This document shows, piece by piece, positions 8,000-16,234 of a DNA stretch of 64,000 bases. Under the pieces are notes generated by a model. The model saw only the letters and a list, made by a program, of their open reading frames with translations. It was not told where the DNA came from and did no database searches. The stretch is from positions 434,001 to 498,000 of the forward strand of contig JAWKHH010000003.1 in the NCBI GenBank assembly GCA_041394945.1, in the 5' to 3' direction. Position 1 is the stretch's first letter. Each line of letters opens with the position of its first letter. The stretch is from Bryobacteraceae bacterium (lineage in GTDB: Bacteria > Acidobacteriota > Terriglobia > Bryobacterales > Bryobacteraceae). The position numbers were made by a program, and so were the translations under genes.

Positions 8000-9082
8000 A
8001 TGAGCAACGGACTTGGTCTTCGTGCGGACGCACGTTTTGATTTGATTTCGATCGGCGCGTTGATCCACCGGCTGGATCCGGGCGTGATCCCGTTCCGGAA
8101 AGCCAGCCAGTGCCAGATCCACGTGAGCGGCGGCGAGTTCAACGTGGCGGCGAACCTGGCCGATTGTTTCCAGCTGCGGACCGGCATCGCGACGGCGATG
8201 GTGAACTATCCGATCGGCGATCTGATTGCCGAGCGAGTAAAGGCGATGGGCGTAACGCCGTTCTACAAGCGCTTCGAGCACAACGGCGTGAACGGGCCGA
8301 ACATGGCGGCGGTGTACAGCGACCGGGGATTGGGCGTCCGCGCGCCGGTGGTGTTCTACAACCGGTGCAACGAGGCGGCGGGGTTGCTGAAGGGCGGCGA
8401 TTTCAACTGGAGCGAGATCTACGAGGGCGGCGTGAAGTGGGTCCACTCGGGCGGGATCTTCGCGGCGCTATCACCGACGACCTCGGACGTGATCATCGAA
8501 GGGATGAAAGCGGCCAAGGCGCAGGGGGCCGTGTGTTCGCTCGATCTGAACTATCGCGCGAAGCTGTGGAAGATTTCGGGCGGCGAAGAGCGGGCGCAGT
8601 CCGTGATTGCCGACATCATGGAGAATGTCGATGTGCTCGTCGGCAATGAAGAGGATCTGCAGAAGGGGTTGGGGGTTTCGGGTCCGGAAGTGGCGGCGAA
8701 ATCGAAGCTCGATCCGTCGACGTTTTTCGGGATGATCGACAACGTGGTGAAGAAGTTCCCGAACGTGAAGGTGGTGGCGACGACGCTGCGCGAGGTGCAC
8801 ACGACGAACCGTCATAGCTGGAGCGCGGTGGCGTGGATCAACGGGAAGACGTTCGTGGCGCCGACGTGCGAGTTGGACGTTTTCGACCGGGTGGGCGGCG
8901 GCGATGGATTCGCGGCTGGATTCTTCTACGGGCTGATGTCGGGCGCGGAGCCGGAAGAAGCGGTGAAGCTCGGGTGGGCGCACGGCGCGCTGCTGACGAC
9001 GTTCCCGGGCGATACGACGATGGCGACGATCGACGAAGTGCGCGCGTTCGCCAAGGGCGGGTCGGCACGGATTCAGCGGTAG
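8000..9082 (+). CDS. PfkB-family carbohydrate kinase (possible 2-keto-3-deoxygluconate kinase)
   Basis: 360 residues of the ribokinase/PfkB fold. Signature 1 is seen as VSGGEFNVAANLA near residue 37. Signature 2 with the catalytic aspartate is DRVGGGDGFAAGF near residue 295, with GGG instead of the usual GAG. SLDLNYRAKLW and LVGNEEDL are also typical. It has no signal peptide, so it is cytoplasmic. It probably forms an operon with the upstream Gfo/Idh/MocA gene (24 bases apart, AGAGGA ribosome site). Because the neighbouring divergent gene encodes UxuA-like domains, whose product would be 2-keto-3-deoxygluconate, a KdgK role is an attractive inference. Fructokinase or ribokinase activity cannot be excluded. 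Confidence 0.85.
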   Translation: MSNGLGLRADARFDLISIGALIHRLDPGVIPFRKASQCQIHVSGGEFNVAANLADCFQLRTGIATAMVNYPIGDLIAERVKAMGVTPFYKRFEHNGVNGPNMAAVYSDRGLGVRAPVVFYNRCNEAAGLLKGGDFNWSEIYEGGVKWVHSGGIFAALSPTTSDVIIEGMKAAKAQGAVCSLDLNYRAKLWKISGGEERAQSVIADIMENVDVLVGNEEDLQKGLGVSGPEVAAKSKLDPSTFFGMIDNVVKKFPNVKVVATTLREVHTTNRHSWSAVAWINGKTFVAPTCELDVFDRVGGGDGFAAGFFYGLMSGAEPEEAVKLGWAHGALLTTFPGDTTMATIDEVRAFAKGGSARIQR

Positions 9083-9111
9083 ACGGAGTGGCGAACGCCG
9101 GGCCGGCAGCG

Positions 9112-11505
9112 CTAGCGGTCGCCGCGAATGGCGGCTACCGGTTCCACACGTGTGGCGCCGCGCGCGGGCAGGTAGCTGGCCCCGATCGCCACGGCGAGAG
9201 AGAGCAAAGCGACCACGCCGAACGCGACCGGATCCGTCGCGCTCACCTCGAACAGCAGACCTTCAAGAACACGGCTGAAGGCGGCCGCGCCTGCCATACC
9301 GAGAGCGGCGCCCGCCAACGCGAGCCTGAGCCCCTGTCCCACGACGAGACGCAGCACAGCCGCGCTGGTTGCGCCCAGAGCGCGGCGGATGCCGAACTCG
9401 CGCGTGCGGACCGCCACCGAATAGGCGACGACACCGTAGGTACCGAAAGCCGCCAACAGCAGGCCCGCCGCGCTGAACAGCGCCAGGAGCATGGTGATCC
9501 CACGCCGACGGGCTTCGGAATCGTTCAGCAAGCCGCGCATGGTTTTGACGCCTGAGACGGACCCGGCCGGGTCGATCGCCTGCACTTCGCCGCGGATCGC
9601 GTTCGCAACACGTAGCGGATCTCCCGATGTCCGAACGGCGAGCATCGCCGACATCGGCGGCGCCTGCGCGCGTGGACGATAGACACCGGGCTGCGCCGGT
9701 TCGGTGAGCCCGGCCTGGCGCACGCCGGCAACGACACCCACGATTTCCAGCGGCTCCGGGCTGGCCCCGGCCAGAATCGTTTGGCCGAGAGGGCTCTCCC
9801 GCGGGTACTCAGGCCAGAATCTGCGAGCGAGCGCGTCGTTGATGACGGCCACTTTCGGAGATGAACCGGAGTCCCGTTGGGTGAAGACACGGCCGCTGCG
9901 GAGGGCGATACCGAGCGTGCGGAAGTAGCCCGGCGTCACGGTCTGCAGGACGGCGATAGGCCGTTCGTTGAGCGGCGGAGGCGATTGCCGCACCGGCCAG
10001 ACGGGCGTCCCCGCGAAGCCGGCGGTGGGAAGCGTCAGCGTGACGGCTGCGCCGCGCACGCCCGGCAACGACTCCAGGCGCGTGGTGAGGGCGTCGAAAT
10101 CCGGGCCTTCCTGACCGGCCGGCAAAGTGAGACGCATGGTCAAAAGATTCCCGGCGTCGAAGCCCAAATCGACCTTCGCCAACCGTTCGACACTTCGGAC
10201 GAGCAGGCCCGCTCCGATGAGCAGGACCGTCGCGAGCGCCACTTGCAAGACTACGAGCGCGCTTCCGGAGCCCACCGCAAACAAGCGCGAAATGGCGCGT
10301 GCGCCGGAGGCGGTGGTTTCGCCGCTCTCCCGCAGCACGTTCATCAGTGCGGTTCGAAGTGCGATGCCCGCGGGTGCGAGGCCGAACAAAATCCCAGCGC
10401 CAATCGTGAGGGCGGCGGCGAACAGCAGCACCGAGGAATCGAGATCGATCTCTGCGGCCCTTGGCAGATCGAGTCCCGGAATACGGTCCAGGCGGCGCAC
10501 CGCGGCCGCCGCAACGGCGATCCCGGCTGCTCCTCCGGCAAGAGCGAGAATCAGGCTCTCGGTGACAAGCTGCCGCATCAGCCTCGCCCTTCCAGCGCCA
10601 AGAGCGAGCCGAACGGCGATCTCCCGGGCACGGGATCGGGCACGGACCAGCAGCAGGCAGGCGATGTTCGCGCACGCGATGGCGAGCAGGAGAATGCCGG
10701 CGCCCATGAGCATCCAGAGGGCCGGCCGGACGCCACGCACCATCTGCTCCCGCAGCGGGGCGATGCTTTCCGGACGTCCGCGTTTGGCGTCAAGGGCGGA
10801 CGGATTCGCCCGGGCGTAGGCCTCGTTGAGCGCGAGGACTTCTTCGTTCGCCCGGCCGACGGAGACACCGGCTCGCACGCGGCCAATCAGTGCAAGCATG
10901 GGGCTGTGCAGACGCGCTTGCGGCAGTACGGATGCCGGCTGAATGGGCAGCCAGACATCCACGCCGGGAAACGGCAGCGGGCCTGTCGCGAAGACTCCGA
11001 CGATCGTACACGGAACCCGGCCTATGCGGACAGCGGAGCGTATCGCCGCGGGGTCTCCCGCGAAGCGAAGCTTCCAGTAGTTTTCGCTGATCATCACCGG
11101 GCATGAGCCGTCGGTTTCCTCTCCTGGGGCGAAACCGCGTCCGGCAACCGGCGGCACGCCCAGAACCGAGAGGAGATTCGCCGAGACCCGGACCGCCTTG
11201 GCGCTATCGTGAGCAGCGCCGCCGGCGGACATCGTCACGTCCGACAGGAAGACGTTCCAGGCGGCTACGCCGCTGAGCGATCGCGCAGCGAGAATGGTTT
11301 CGTAGCGTTTGAACGTAGCGCCGCCCGAGATCCGGACCAATCCGCTGGAGTCCGGATACGGCAGGGGCCTCAGCATGACCGAATAGGCCACCGTGAATAT
11401 CGCGGTGTTGGCGCCGATACCGAGGACCATCGTCGCGGCTACGCAGAGCGCCAGCACCCAGTCGCGGCGCAGAGTACGCAGGGCGAAGACGATGTCGCGA
11501 TACAA
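9112..11505 (-). CDS. ADOP-family FtsX/MacB-like ABC permease
   Basis: About 797 residues with two MacB-type periplasmic core plus FtsX modules in one chain, the architecture described as acidobacterial duplicated orphan permease. The first helix (VAATMVLGIGANTAIFTVAY), the membrane block ILLLAIACANIACLLLVRARSRAREIA near the middle, and the C-terminal FtsX block with YGVVAYSVAVRTREFGIRRALGA are diagnostic. No ATPase gene is adjacent, hence orphan; its transported substrate is unknown. I chose TTG 11505 because a GAGG ribosome site lies 7 nt upstream and the protein then begins YRDIVFALRTLRRDW like relatives. It starts 15 bases after the esterase stop, so the two are probably co-transcribed. 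Confidence 0.88.
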   Translation of the reverse strand: MYRDIVFALRTLRRDWVLALCVAATMVLGIGANTAIFTVAYSVMLRPLPYPDSSGLVRISGGATFKRYETILAARSLSGVAAWNVFLSDVTMSAGGAAHDSAKAVRVSANLLSVLGVPPVAGRGFAPGEETDGSCPVMISENYWKLRFAGDPAAIRSAVRIGRVPCTIVGVFATGPLPFPGVDVWLPIQPASVLPQARLHSPMLALIGRVRAGVSVGRANEEVLALNEAYARANPSALDAKRGRPESIAPLREQMVRGVRPALWMLMGAGILLLAIACANIACLLLVRARSRAREIAVRLALGAGRARLMRQLVTESLILALAGGAAGIAVAAAAVRRLDRIPGLDLPRAAEIDLDSSVLLFAAALTIGAGILFGLAPAGIALRTALMNVLRESGETTASGARAISRLFAVGSGSALVVLQVALATVLLIGAGLLVRSVERLAKVDLGFDAGNLLTMRLTLPAGQEGPDFDALTTRLESLPGVRGAAVTLTLPTAGFAGTPVWPVRQSPPPLNERPIAVLQTVTPGYFRTLGIALRSGRVFTQRDSGSSPKVAVINDALARRFWPEYPRESPLGQTILAGASPEPLEIVGVVAGVRQAGLTEPAQPGVYRPRAQAPPMSAMLAVRTSGDPLRVANAIRGEVQAIDPAGSVSGVKTMRGLLNDSEARRRGITMLLALFSAAGLLLAAFGTYGVVAYSVAVRTREFGIRRALGATSAAVLRLVVGQGLRLALAGAALGMAGAAAFSRVLEGLLFEVSATDPVAFGVVALLSLAVAIGASYLPARGATRVEPVAAIRGDR

Positions 11506-11519
11506 AGGCAGGCCTCGGA

Positions 11520-12320
11520 TCAGTTGGCCGGCAGCAGGCCGCGGCGCGTCATCCAATCCTGGAGGCGCGCCGTCCACTCGTCGCAGGACTTGCCTTTCTT
11601 GTTCATCCCGAAGCCGTGGCCGCCGTCCAGGAATACGTGTAGCTCGGCCGGAATCCTGGCCTTCTTCCAATCCATGATGAGCTGTGCCGCCCCGTTGACC
11701 ATGCGGTCGCTATCGTCGTAGGCGACGGCGGTGAAGAGCGGCGGGGCGTCGGCGGGCACGGCGTAACCGGGCGGCGGGGCGGCGTAGATGGGGACGACGA
11801 AGCCGGGGCGCGAGGCGGCGTCGTACCCGGTGGCGACTCCGATGGTGACCCATCCGCCGGCCGAAAAACCGAGAATGCCGACGCGCGAGGGATCGACCTT
11901 CCATTCCCTGGCGCGTTCGCGCACGGTCTTGACGGCGAGCAGCCCGTCGTCGATGGCGGCCTTGCGGCCTGCCTCGCGATCGGCCATCGTGACGCGGTAG
12001 CGCAGCACGAACGCGGTGACGCCGAGTTTGTTGAGCCACTTCGCCACGTCGCGGCCTTCGTGCTCGATGGCAAGGATATTGAATCCGCCGCCGGGCGCGA
12101 TCACCACGGAGGTCCCGTTGGGCACGGCGGCCGGGTAGACTTCGAGCACCGGGCGCCGCACCTTGCGGACCCAGCGCTCATCGGGGCTCTTGACGTGCTG
12201 GTTGGCAGCCTCGGGCTTGTACCATTCCTCGCCGGCGGGAAGGTCCGGCCGGAGGACGATCTCGTCGGCGGCGTTGGCGGCGATCGTCAATGTGAGTGCG
12301 GTGAGCAGAACGCGGGTCAT
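11520..12320 (-). CDS. Secreted alpha/beta-hydrolase, acetyl-esterase-like
   Basis: 266 residues with a signal peptide (VLLTALTLTIAANAA). Alpha/beta-hydrolase landmarks are the oxyanion loop IAPGGGF (75-81), the nucleophile elbow GFSAG with Ser153, an acidic residue in VAYDDSDRMV (about 200) and the catalytic His in LDGGHGFGM. It resembles the BD-FAE/acetyl-xylan-esterase-type group that deacetylates polysaccharides or hydrolyses small esters; the substrate is an inference. It shares a 51-base divergent promoter region with the 12372 gene and is followed closely by the ADOP permease gene. There is no Shine-Dalgarno sequence; a TACAAT box lies 11 nt upstream of ATG 12320. Confidence 0.85.
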   Translation of the reverse strand: MTRVLLTALTLTIAANAADEIVLRPDLPAGEEWYKPEAANQHVKSPDERWVRKVRRPVLEVYPAAVPNGTSVVIAPGGGFNILAIEHEGRDVAKWLNKLGVTAFVLRYRVTMADREAGRKAAIDDGLLAVKTVRERAREWKVDPSRVGILGFSAGGWVTIGVATGYDAASRPGFVVPIYAAPPPGYAVPADAPPLFTAVAYDDSDRMVNGAAQLIMDWKKARIPAELHVFLDGGHGFGMNKKGKSCDEWTARLQDWMTRRGLLPAN

Positions 12321-12331
12321 GGTTGCCGATC

Positions 12332-12337
12332 ATTGTA
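12332..12337 (-). promoter_or_regulatory. TACAAT -10-like box for the esterase gene
   Basis: Minus-strand TACAAT located 11 nt upstream of ATG 12320, within the 51-base divergent gap. On the opposite strand TATGCT (12355-12360) stands 11 nt before ATG 12372. Both genes lack a clear ribosome-binding site, so short-leader or leaderless transcripts are likely. Confidence 0.35.
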
Positions 12338-12371
12338 TCCGCCCGGCCGCGGTGTATGCTGATGGTCTCCA

Positions 12372-14129
12372 ATGACGATCCTGGCAATGGCGCTGATAGC
12401 GCCGGTGATCACGGCAAGCGAACGCGTGACGCCGCCGGCGTGGGCGACGCTCCAGCGCGAATTGATTGCGCTTCTCGACCGCGCGGGCGAACTGTTCGTG
12501 GATACATACGCCCGGCCGGACGGCACGCTTCGCTGGAAGGAGCGCTACGAGGGCGGGATGAACTCCTCCGACGACGCCTACGAAGCGTTCCGGAGCCTTT
12601 CGATCCACTACATCCTCGGCGGCTCCCGGCGGCTGGACGCGCATCACCGGCGGCTGTGGAACGGCATCACGCGGCAGTTCACCCGCTACGGGCAGATCTG
12701 GCGCGAGTTCGATTCGAACTGGGACTGGATGCATCACGGCGAGGGCTACACTTCGTTCTACTCGTTCGGGCTGGCGCGGCCGGACGACGCGCTGTTTCGC
12801 GACCGGGCGATGCGGTTCGCGCGGATGTACACGGGCGACGACCCGGAGGCTCCGAACTACGATCGCGAGCGGAACCAGATGCGCGCGGTGATGACGGGCA
12901 GCCGCGGTCCGAAGATGGCTTGGACCACGCGGGACTGGATCCCGACGAATGCGAACCTCGCCTACTACCAACTTCCGTTCGACGACATCCCAGGCGTGGA
13001 TTCGCCGGTGGGTTGGATCAACGACCGGACGTTCGCCGCGATTGTGCAAACGATGTCGGACCGGATGGCGCGCGGCGACGTGCCGATCAACCTGACGGCC
13101 ACGCCGCTGGTGGCGAACGCGTTCCTCTACACGGGCGATGCACGGTATCGCGACTGGGTTACACGGTACGTGGAAGGCTGGATGGAACGGACGCGCGCCA
13201 ACGGCGGGATCACGCCGGACAACGTCGGCGAGACGGGCAAGGCGGGCGAGCATATGGGCGGGCATTGGTGGGGCGGCTACTACGGCTGGAAGTGGCCGCG
13301 GGGCGGAATCGACATCGTGCGAGCGGAGATCACGGCGGCGAAGACGGCGCACATGCTGACGGGCGACGCACGGTGGTTCGACCTGCCGCGATCGCAGTTG
13401 GATGCGATCCGGAAGCAAGGCCGTGAGGAAGCGGGCAAGTGGAAGACGCCGGCGCGGCATGACGCGCGCGGATGGCATCGCTACGGCGCCGAGGCGGCGT
13501 ATCCGTACGCGTGGATGTGGCTGCACACGTTCGACGAGCGGGAGTGGCGCGAGATCGAGCGGCTGGGCGCACGGAACGAAGCGGACGTGGCGTGGGTCCG
13601 GTTTCTCGGCGGGCTCGACGCGGGCTACCCGGAGCAGGCGCTGCGGCGGGACATCGAGCGGGCGCTGGCCGATACGGAACGTATCCGCGGCGAACATGGC
13701 GATCCGGAGACGTGGGTGGATTCGAAGTGGGCGGATATGAATCCGATGGCCGTGGACAACCTGCTGCGGCTGACGATGGGTGCGCCGCAGATCGATCTTC
13801 GCGGTGAGATGCTGCACGCGCGGCTGCGTTATTTCGACTTGGCGAACAAACGTCCGGGGCTTCCGGCGGGCGTGGCGGCGCTGGTGTCGCGAATGTCGCG
13901 CGAGGAGGCGGCGGTGGAGTTGGTGAACACGTCGCCGGCGCGGCGGCGGGTGCTGGTGCAGGCGGGTGCGTATGGCGAGCACCGGTTTGAAACGGTGAAC
14001 GGAGTGCGTGTGGACGGCAAGACGTTCGAGGTGGCGATGGCGCCGGGCGCGGGCGTAAAGTTGGCGATCCGGATGAAGACGTGGGCAAACGCGCCGGCAT
14101 TCGCCTGGCCGGAGGAGGTGCGACATTGA
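12372..14129 (+). CDS. Secreted protein of unknown function, glycosidase-like composition
   Basis: 585 residues with a signal peptide (MTILAMALIAPVITA). I do not recognise a named family. It is rich in aromatic and acidic residues with helical segments (RRLWNGITRQFTRYGQIWREF, MHHGEGYTSFYSFGL, GGHWWGGYYGWKWPRGG, WLHTFDEREWREIE), which resembles alpha/alpha-toroid carbohydrate-active enzymes. A beta-rich tail follows (AAVELVNTSPARRRVLVQ). Candidate catalytic acids cannot be assigned. The stop TGA overlaps the TTG start of the next gene, so the products are translationally coupled, and a likely esterase is transcribed divergently. A role in exported carbohydrate breakdown is an inference. Confidence 0.75.
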   Translation: MTILAMALIAPVITASERVTPPAWATLQRELIALLDRAGELFVDTYARPDGTLRWKERYEGGMNSSDDAYEAFRSLSIHYILGGSRRLDAHHRRLWNGITRQFTRYGQIWREFDSNWDWMHHGEGYTSFYSFGLARPDDALFRDRAMRFARMYTGDDPEAPNYDRERNQMRAVMTGSRGPKMAWTTRDWIPTNANLAYYQLPFDDIPGVDSPVGWINDRTFAAIVQTMSDRMARGDVPINLTATPLVANAFLYTGDARYRDWVTRYVEGWMERTRANGGITPDNVGETGKAGEHMGGHWWGGYYGWKWPRGGIDIVRAEITAAKTAHMLTGDARWFDLPRSQLDAIRKQGREEAGKWKTPARHDARGWHRYGAEAAYPYAWMWLHTFDEREWREIERLGARNEADVAWVRFLGGLDAGYPEQALRRDIERALADTERIRGEHGDPETWVDSKWADMNPMAVDNLLRLTMGAPQIDLRGEMLHARLRYFDLANKRPGLPAGVAALVSRMSREEAAVELVNTSPARRRVLVQAGAYGEHRFETVNGVRVDGKTFEVAMAPGAGVKLAIRMKTWANAPAFAWPEEVRH

Positions 14130-15073
14130 GCGCGTGGTGGCTGTGGATGGCGCTGTTCCAGATGGGTTCGCCGGGGGGCGGCGAGACGCAGGCGATCGCG
14201 TTCGATCCGCGCGATCCGCAAACGATCTACGCGGGCGCGGCGAAGGGGCTGTGCAAGACGACGAAGGGCGGCAAGGACAACTGGCCGGCGGTGGGACTGG
14301 AAGGGCTTTCGCCGCGAGCGATCGTGGTGGATGCGGACGCGCCGGATATGGTGTACGCCGCGACATACGAGATGGGTGTATACAAATCGGCCGATGGCGG
14401 CGCGCATTGGCGGGCGGTTAACAACGGGCTCGGCGACCTTAGTGTGCGGGCGCTGGCGCTGGCGGGCGGCGTGTTGGTCGCGGGGTGCGACGGCGGCGGG
14501 GTCTTTCGGAGCAGGGATGGCGGCGAGACGTGGAGCGATGCCAACCGCGGGCTGGTGGATAAGGTGGTGCGTGCGATCGCTGTGGACCCACGCGAGCCCC
14601 GGGCGATGCTTGCCGGGACGTGGCATGGTGTGTATCGGACGAGTGACGGCGGCGAGCATTGGTCGGCGGACCCGGCGGGTGTTTATGACGTCGACGTGGC
14701 GGCGCTTGGGTTCGATCCTTCGAATCCGCGCCGAGTGTACGCGGCGACGAATCCGCGGGGCGTGTGGCGATCCGACGATGGCGGGGCGACGTGGCGGGCG
14801 GGGTCGCGGCCGTTGACGGAGGCGCTGCGTTCGCTGGCGGTGGATCCGGTGAACGGGGACGTCTTCGTAGGATCGGGGGCGGGCGTGTGGCGCAGCCGGG
14901 ACGGCGGGGATTCGTTCGCACGGGCGGGGTTGGCGTGGTCGAACATGGCGTGGACGCTGGTGTTCGACGGGCGGACACGGCCGGCGACGCTTTACTATGG
15001 TGGGGTCGGCGGTGTGTTGAAGACGGTGGATGGCGGAGCGTGGTGGGACGTGACAGGTCCGGTGCGGCCATGA
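14126..15073 (+). CDS. Asp-box/BNR-repeat beta-propeller protein
   Basis: 315 residues with repeated Asp-box-like motifs: YKSADGGAHW, FRSRDGGETW, YRTSDGGEHW, WRSDDGGATW, WRSRDGGDSF and LKTVDGGAWW, about 45 residues apart, plus a weaker first copy KTTKGGKDNW. This gives a six- to seven-bladed propeller like those of sialidase, VPS10 and YCF48 proteins. Sialidase catalytic residues are not evident, so it is probably a binding or structural propeller. A short hydrophobic N terminus (WWLWMALFQM) may be a signal. Start TTG 14126 is supported by a perfect GGAGGAGGTG six bases upstream. It overlaps both the preceding gene and the next one (ATGA at 15070), so the three genes form a coupled operon. 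Confidence 0.82.
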   Translation: MSAWWLWMALFQMGSPGGGETQAIAFDPRDPQTIYAGAAKGLCKTTKGGKDNWPAVGLEGLSPRAIVVDADAPDMVYAATYEMGVYKSADGGAHWRAVNNGLGDLSVRALALAGGVLVAGCDGGGVFRSRDGGETWSDANRGLVDKVVRAIAVDPREPRAMLAGTWHGVYRTSDGGEHWSADPAGVYDVDVAALGFDPSNPRRVYAATNPRGVWRSDDGGATWRAGSRPLTEALRSLAVDPVNGDVFVGSGAGVWRSRDGGDSFARAGLAWSNMAWTLVFDGRTRPATLYYGGVGGVLKTVDGGAWWDVTGPVRP

Positions 15074-16182
15074 GGTTCGGGGCTCTCTTGGCTATCGGGT
15101 TGACCGCAGGCATGGTTCGCGCGCAGCCTCCAGAGACCGCGGGTGTCGGGATCACGGCGTTCGATGTCCGAAACGCCGCCAACGGGGCACGCGGCGCGGT
15201 GACTCCGGGTGAGATCGTGGTGCTGTTTCCTTCGGGAGCGGGCCCGATGGAGTTTGTCCCGTGGGGGTTGGAGGGCAATCTCAAAGAGACCACAACGATC
15301 GGCGAAACGCGCGTGCTGTTCGATGGCGTAGCAGTACCGATCATGTATTCGGTGCGCGGGCAGATCGGCGCGTTTGTCCCGGACGCCGTGGCAGGCCGCG
15401 AATCGACAACGGTCGTGGTCGAATATCAGGGCCGCCGTTCGCCGCCGGTGGCGCTGAAGGTAATACCGACCGCTCCCGCGATTTTTACCTTGGACTCAAC
15501 CGGCAAGGGCCAGGCGGCGATGCTCAATGACACTGGATGCTGTAACTCAGTTCGCAATCCGGCGGTGTTGGGAAGCATGGCCTCGCTGTTCGCCACCGGC
15601 GAGGGGATACTCGAGCCGGGGGAGGCGGAAAAGGCAGTCCGCGTGAGGGTCGGCGGGGTGAGTGCGCCGGTGACGTTCACGAGACGCAACAGCGTGTTTC
15701 AGGTGAACTTTCGGGTACCGCCTGGAGCGCCCGTTGGCGACGCGGCGCCGCTGGAGCTCATCGTGCGGGGCAAACCGAGTTCCCCAGGCGTGACGATGGC
15801 GGTACGGTCTTCGACGCAGACGGTGCTGCTCGCCGGGGCACCTTCGACGATGGCCGGGCTCGCGCGAATGCTCGAGAACAATGGATACCGGATCGTGCTG
15901 AGCGGAGGGCTGGAGGACGCAGTGTCCCGCGCGGGGCAACACCCGGATCTGTTGATCGTGGACGCCGATGTCCCCTTCGGGCGAGCCTTGGAAGCGCTGC
16001 CGGCGATGAGGGCGGCGAATCCGTTTCTGCGGACCCTGGCGGTTGTGGGGGACCGGAGCCCTGAGACGCTGCGGCGCGCCGATTTGCTCGATGCGCAGGG
16101 CGTGCTGACGAAACCGGTCGCGGCGGGGAAGGCGCTACCGCTCGTTCAACGGATGCTTCGCCGCCGGCCCGCGGTGTATTAG
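15070..16182 (+). CDS. Secreted TIGR03437-domain protein fused to a degenerate receiver domain
   Basis: 370 residues. Signal peptide 1-18, then a TIGR03437 (Solibacter-type C-terminal) beta-rich domain at about 37-245, recognised by APAIFTLDSTGKGQAAMLN, NPAVLGSMASLFATGEG and VFQVNFRVPPGAPVGDAAPLEL. Residues about 250-365 read as a CheY-like receiver: HPDLLIVDADVP with the phospho-acceptor position D298 and LTKP with K348. The N-terminal acidic pair is lost (LLAGAP) and the switch Thr is Gly (VVGDRS). A receiver downstream of a signal peptide with no membrane helix between is unexpected. It is coupled to the Asp-box gene by an ATGA overlap. Confidence 0.85.
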   Translation: MRFGALLAIGLTAGMVRAQPPETAGVGITAFDVRNAANGARGAVTPGEIVVLFPSGAGPMEFVPWGLEGNLKETTTIGETRVLFDGVAVPIMYSVRGQIGAFVPDAVAGRESTTVVVEYQGRRSPPVALKVIPTAPAIFTLDSTGKGQAAMLNDTGCCNSVRNPAVLGSMASLFATGEGILEPGEAEKAVRVRVGGVSAPVTFTRRNSVFQVNFRVPPGAPVGDAAPLELIVRGKPSSPGVTMAVRSSTQTVLLAGAPSTMAGLARMLENNGYRIVLSGGLEDAVSRAGQHPDLLIVDADVPFGRALEALPAMRAANPFLRTLAVVGDRSPETLRRADLLDAQGVLTKPVAAGKALPLVQRMLRRRPAVY

Positions 16183-16234
16183 CCTCGGGCCCACCGCTCC
16201 GTTGCCGTCACGGCTCGGTTCGGGTGTCGAGGCG

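Noticed and set aside
12330..14366. 678-codon minus-strand frame
   Set aside because: Opposite the 585-residue exported protein, which has a signal peptide and is coupled to a well-supported downstream gene; the minus frame is Arg/Pro-rich.
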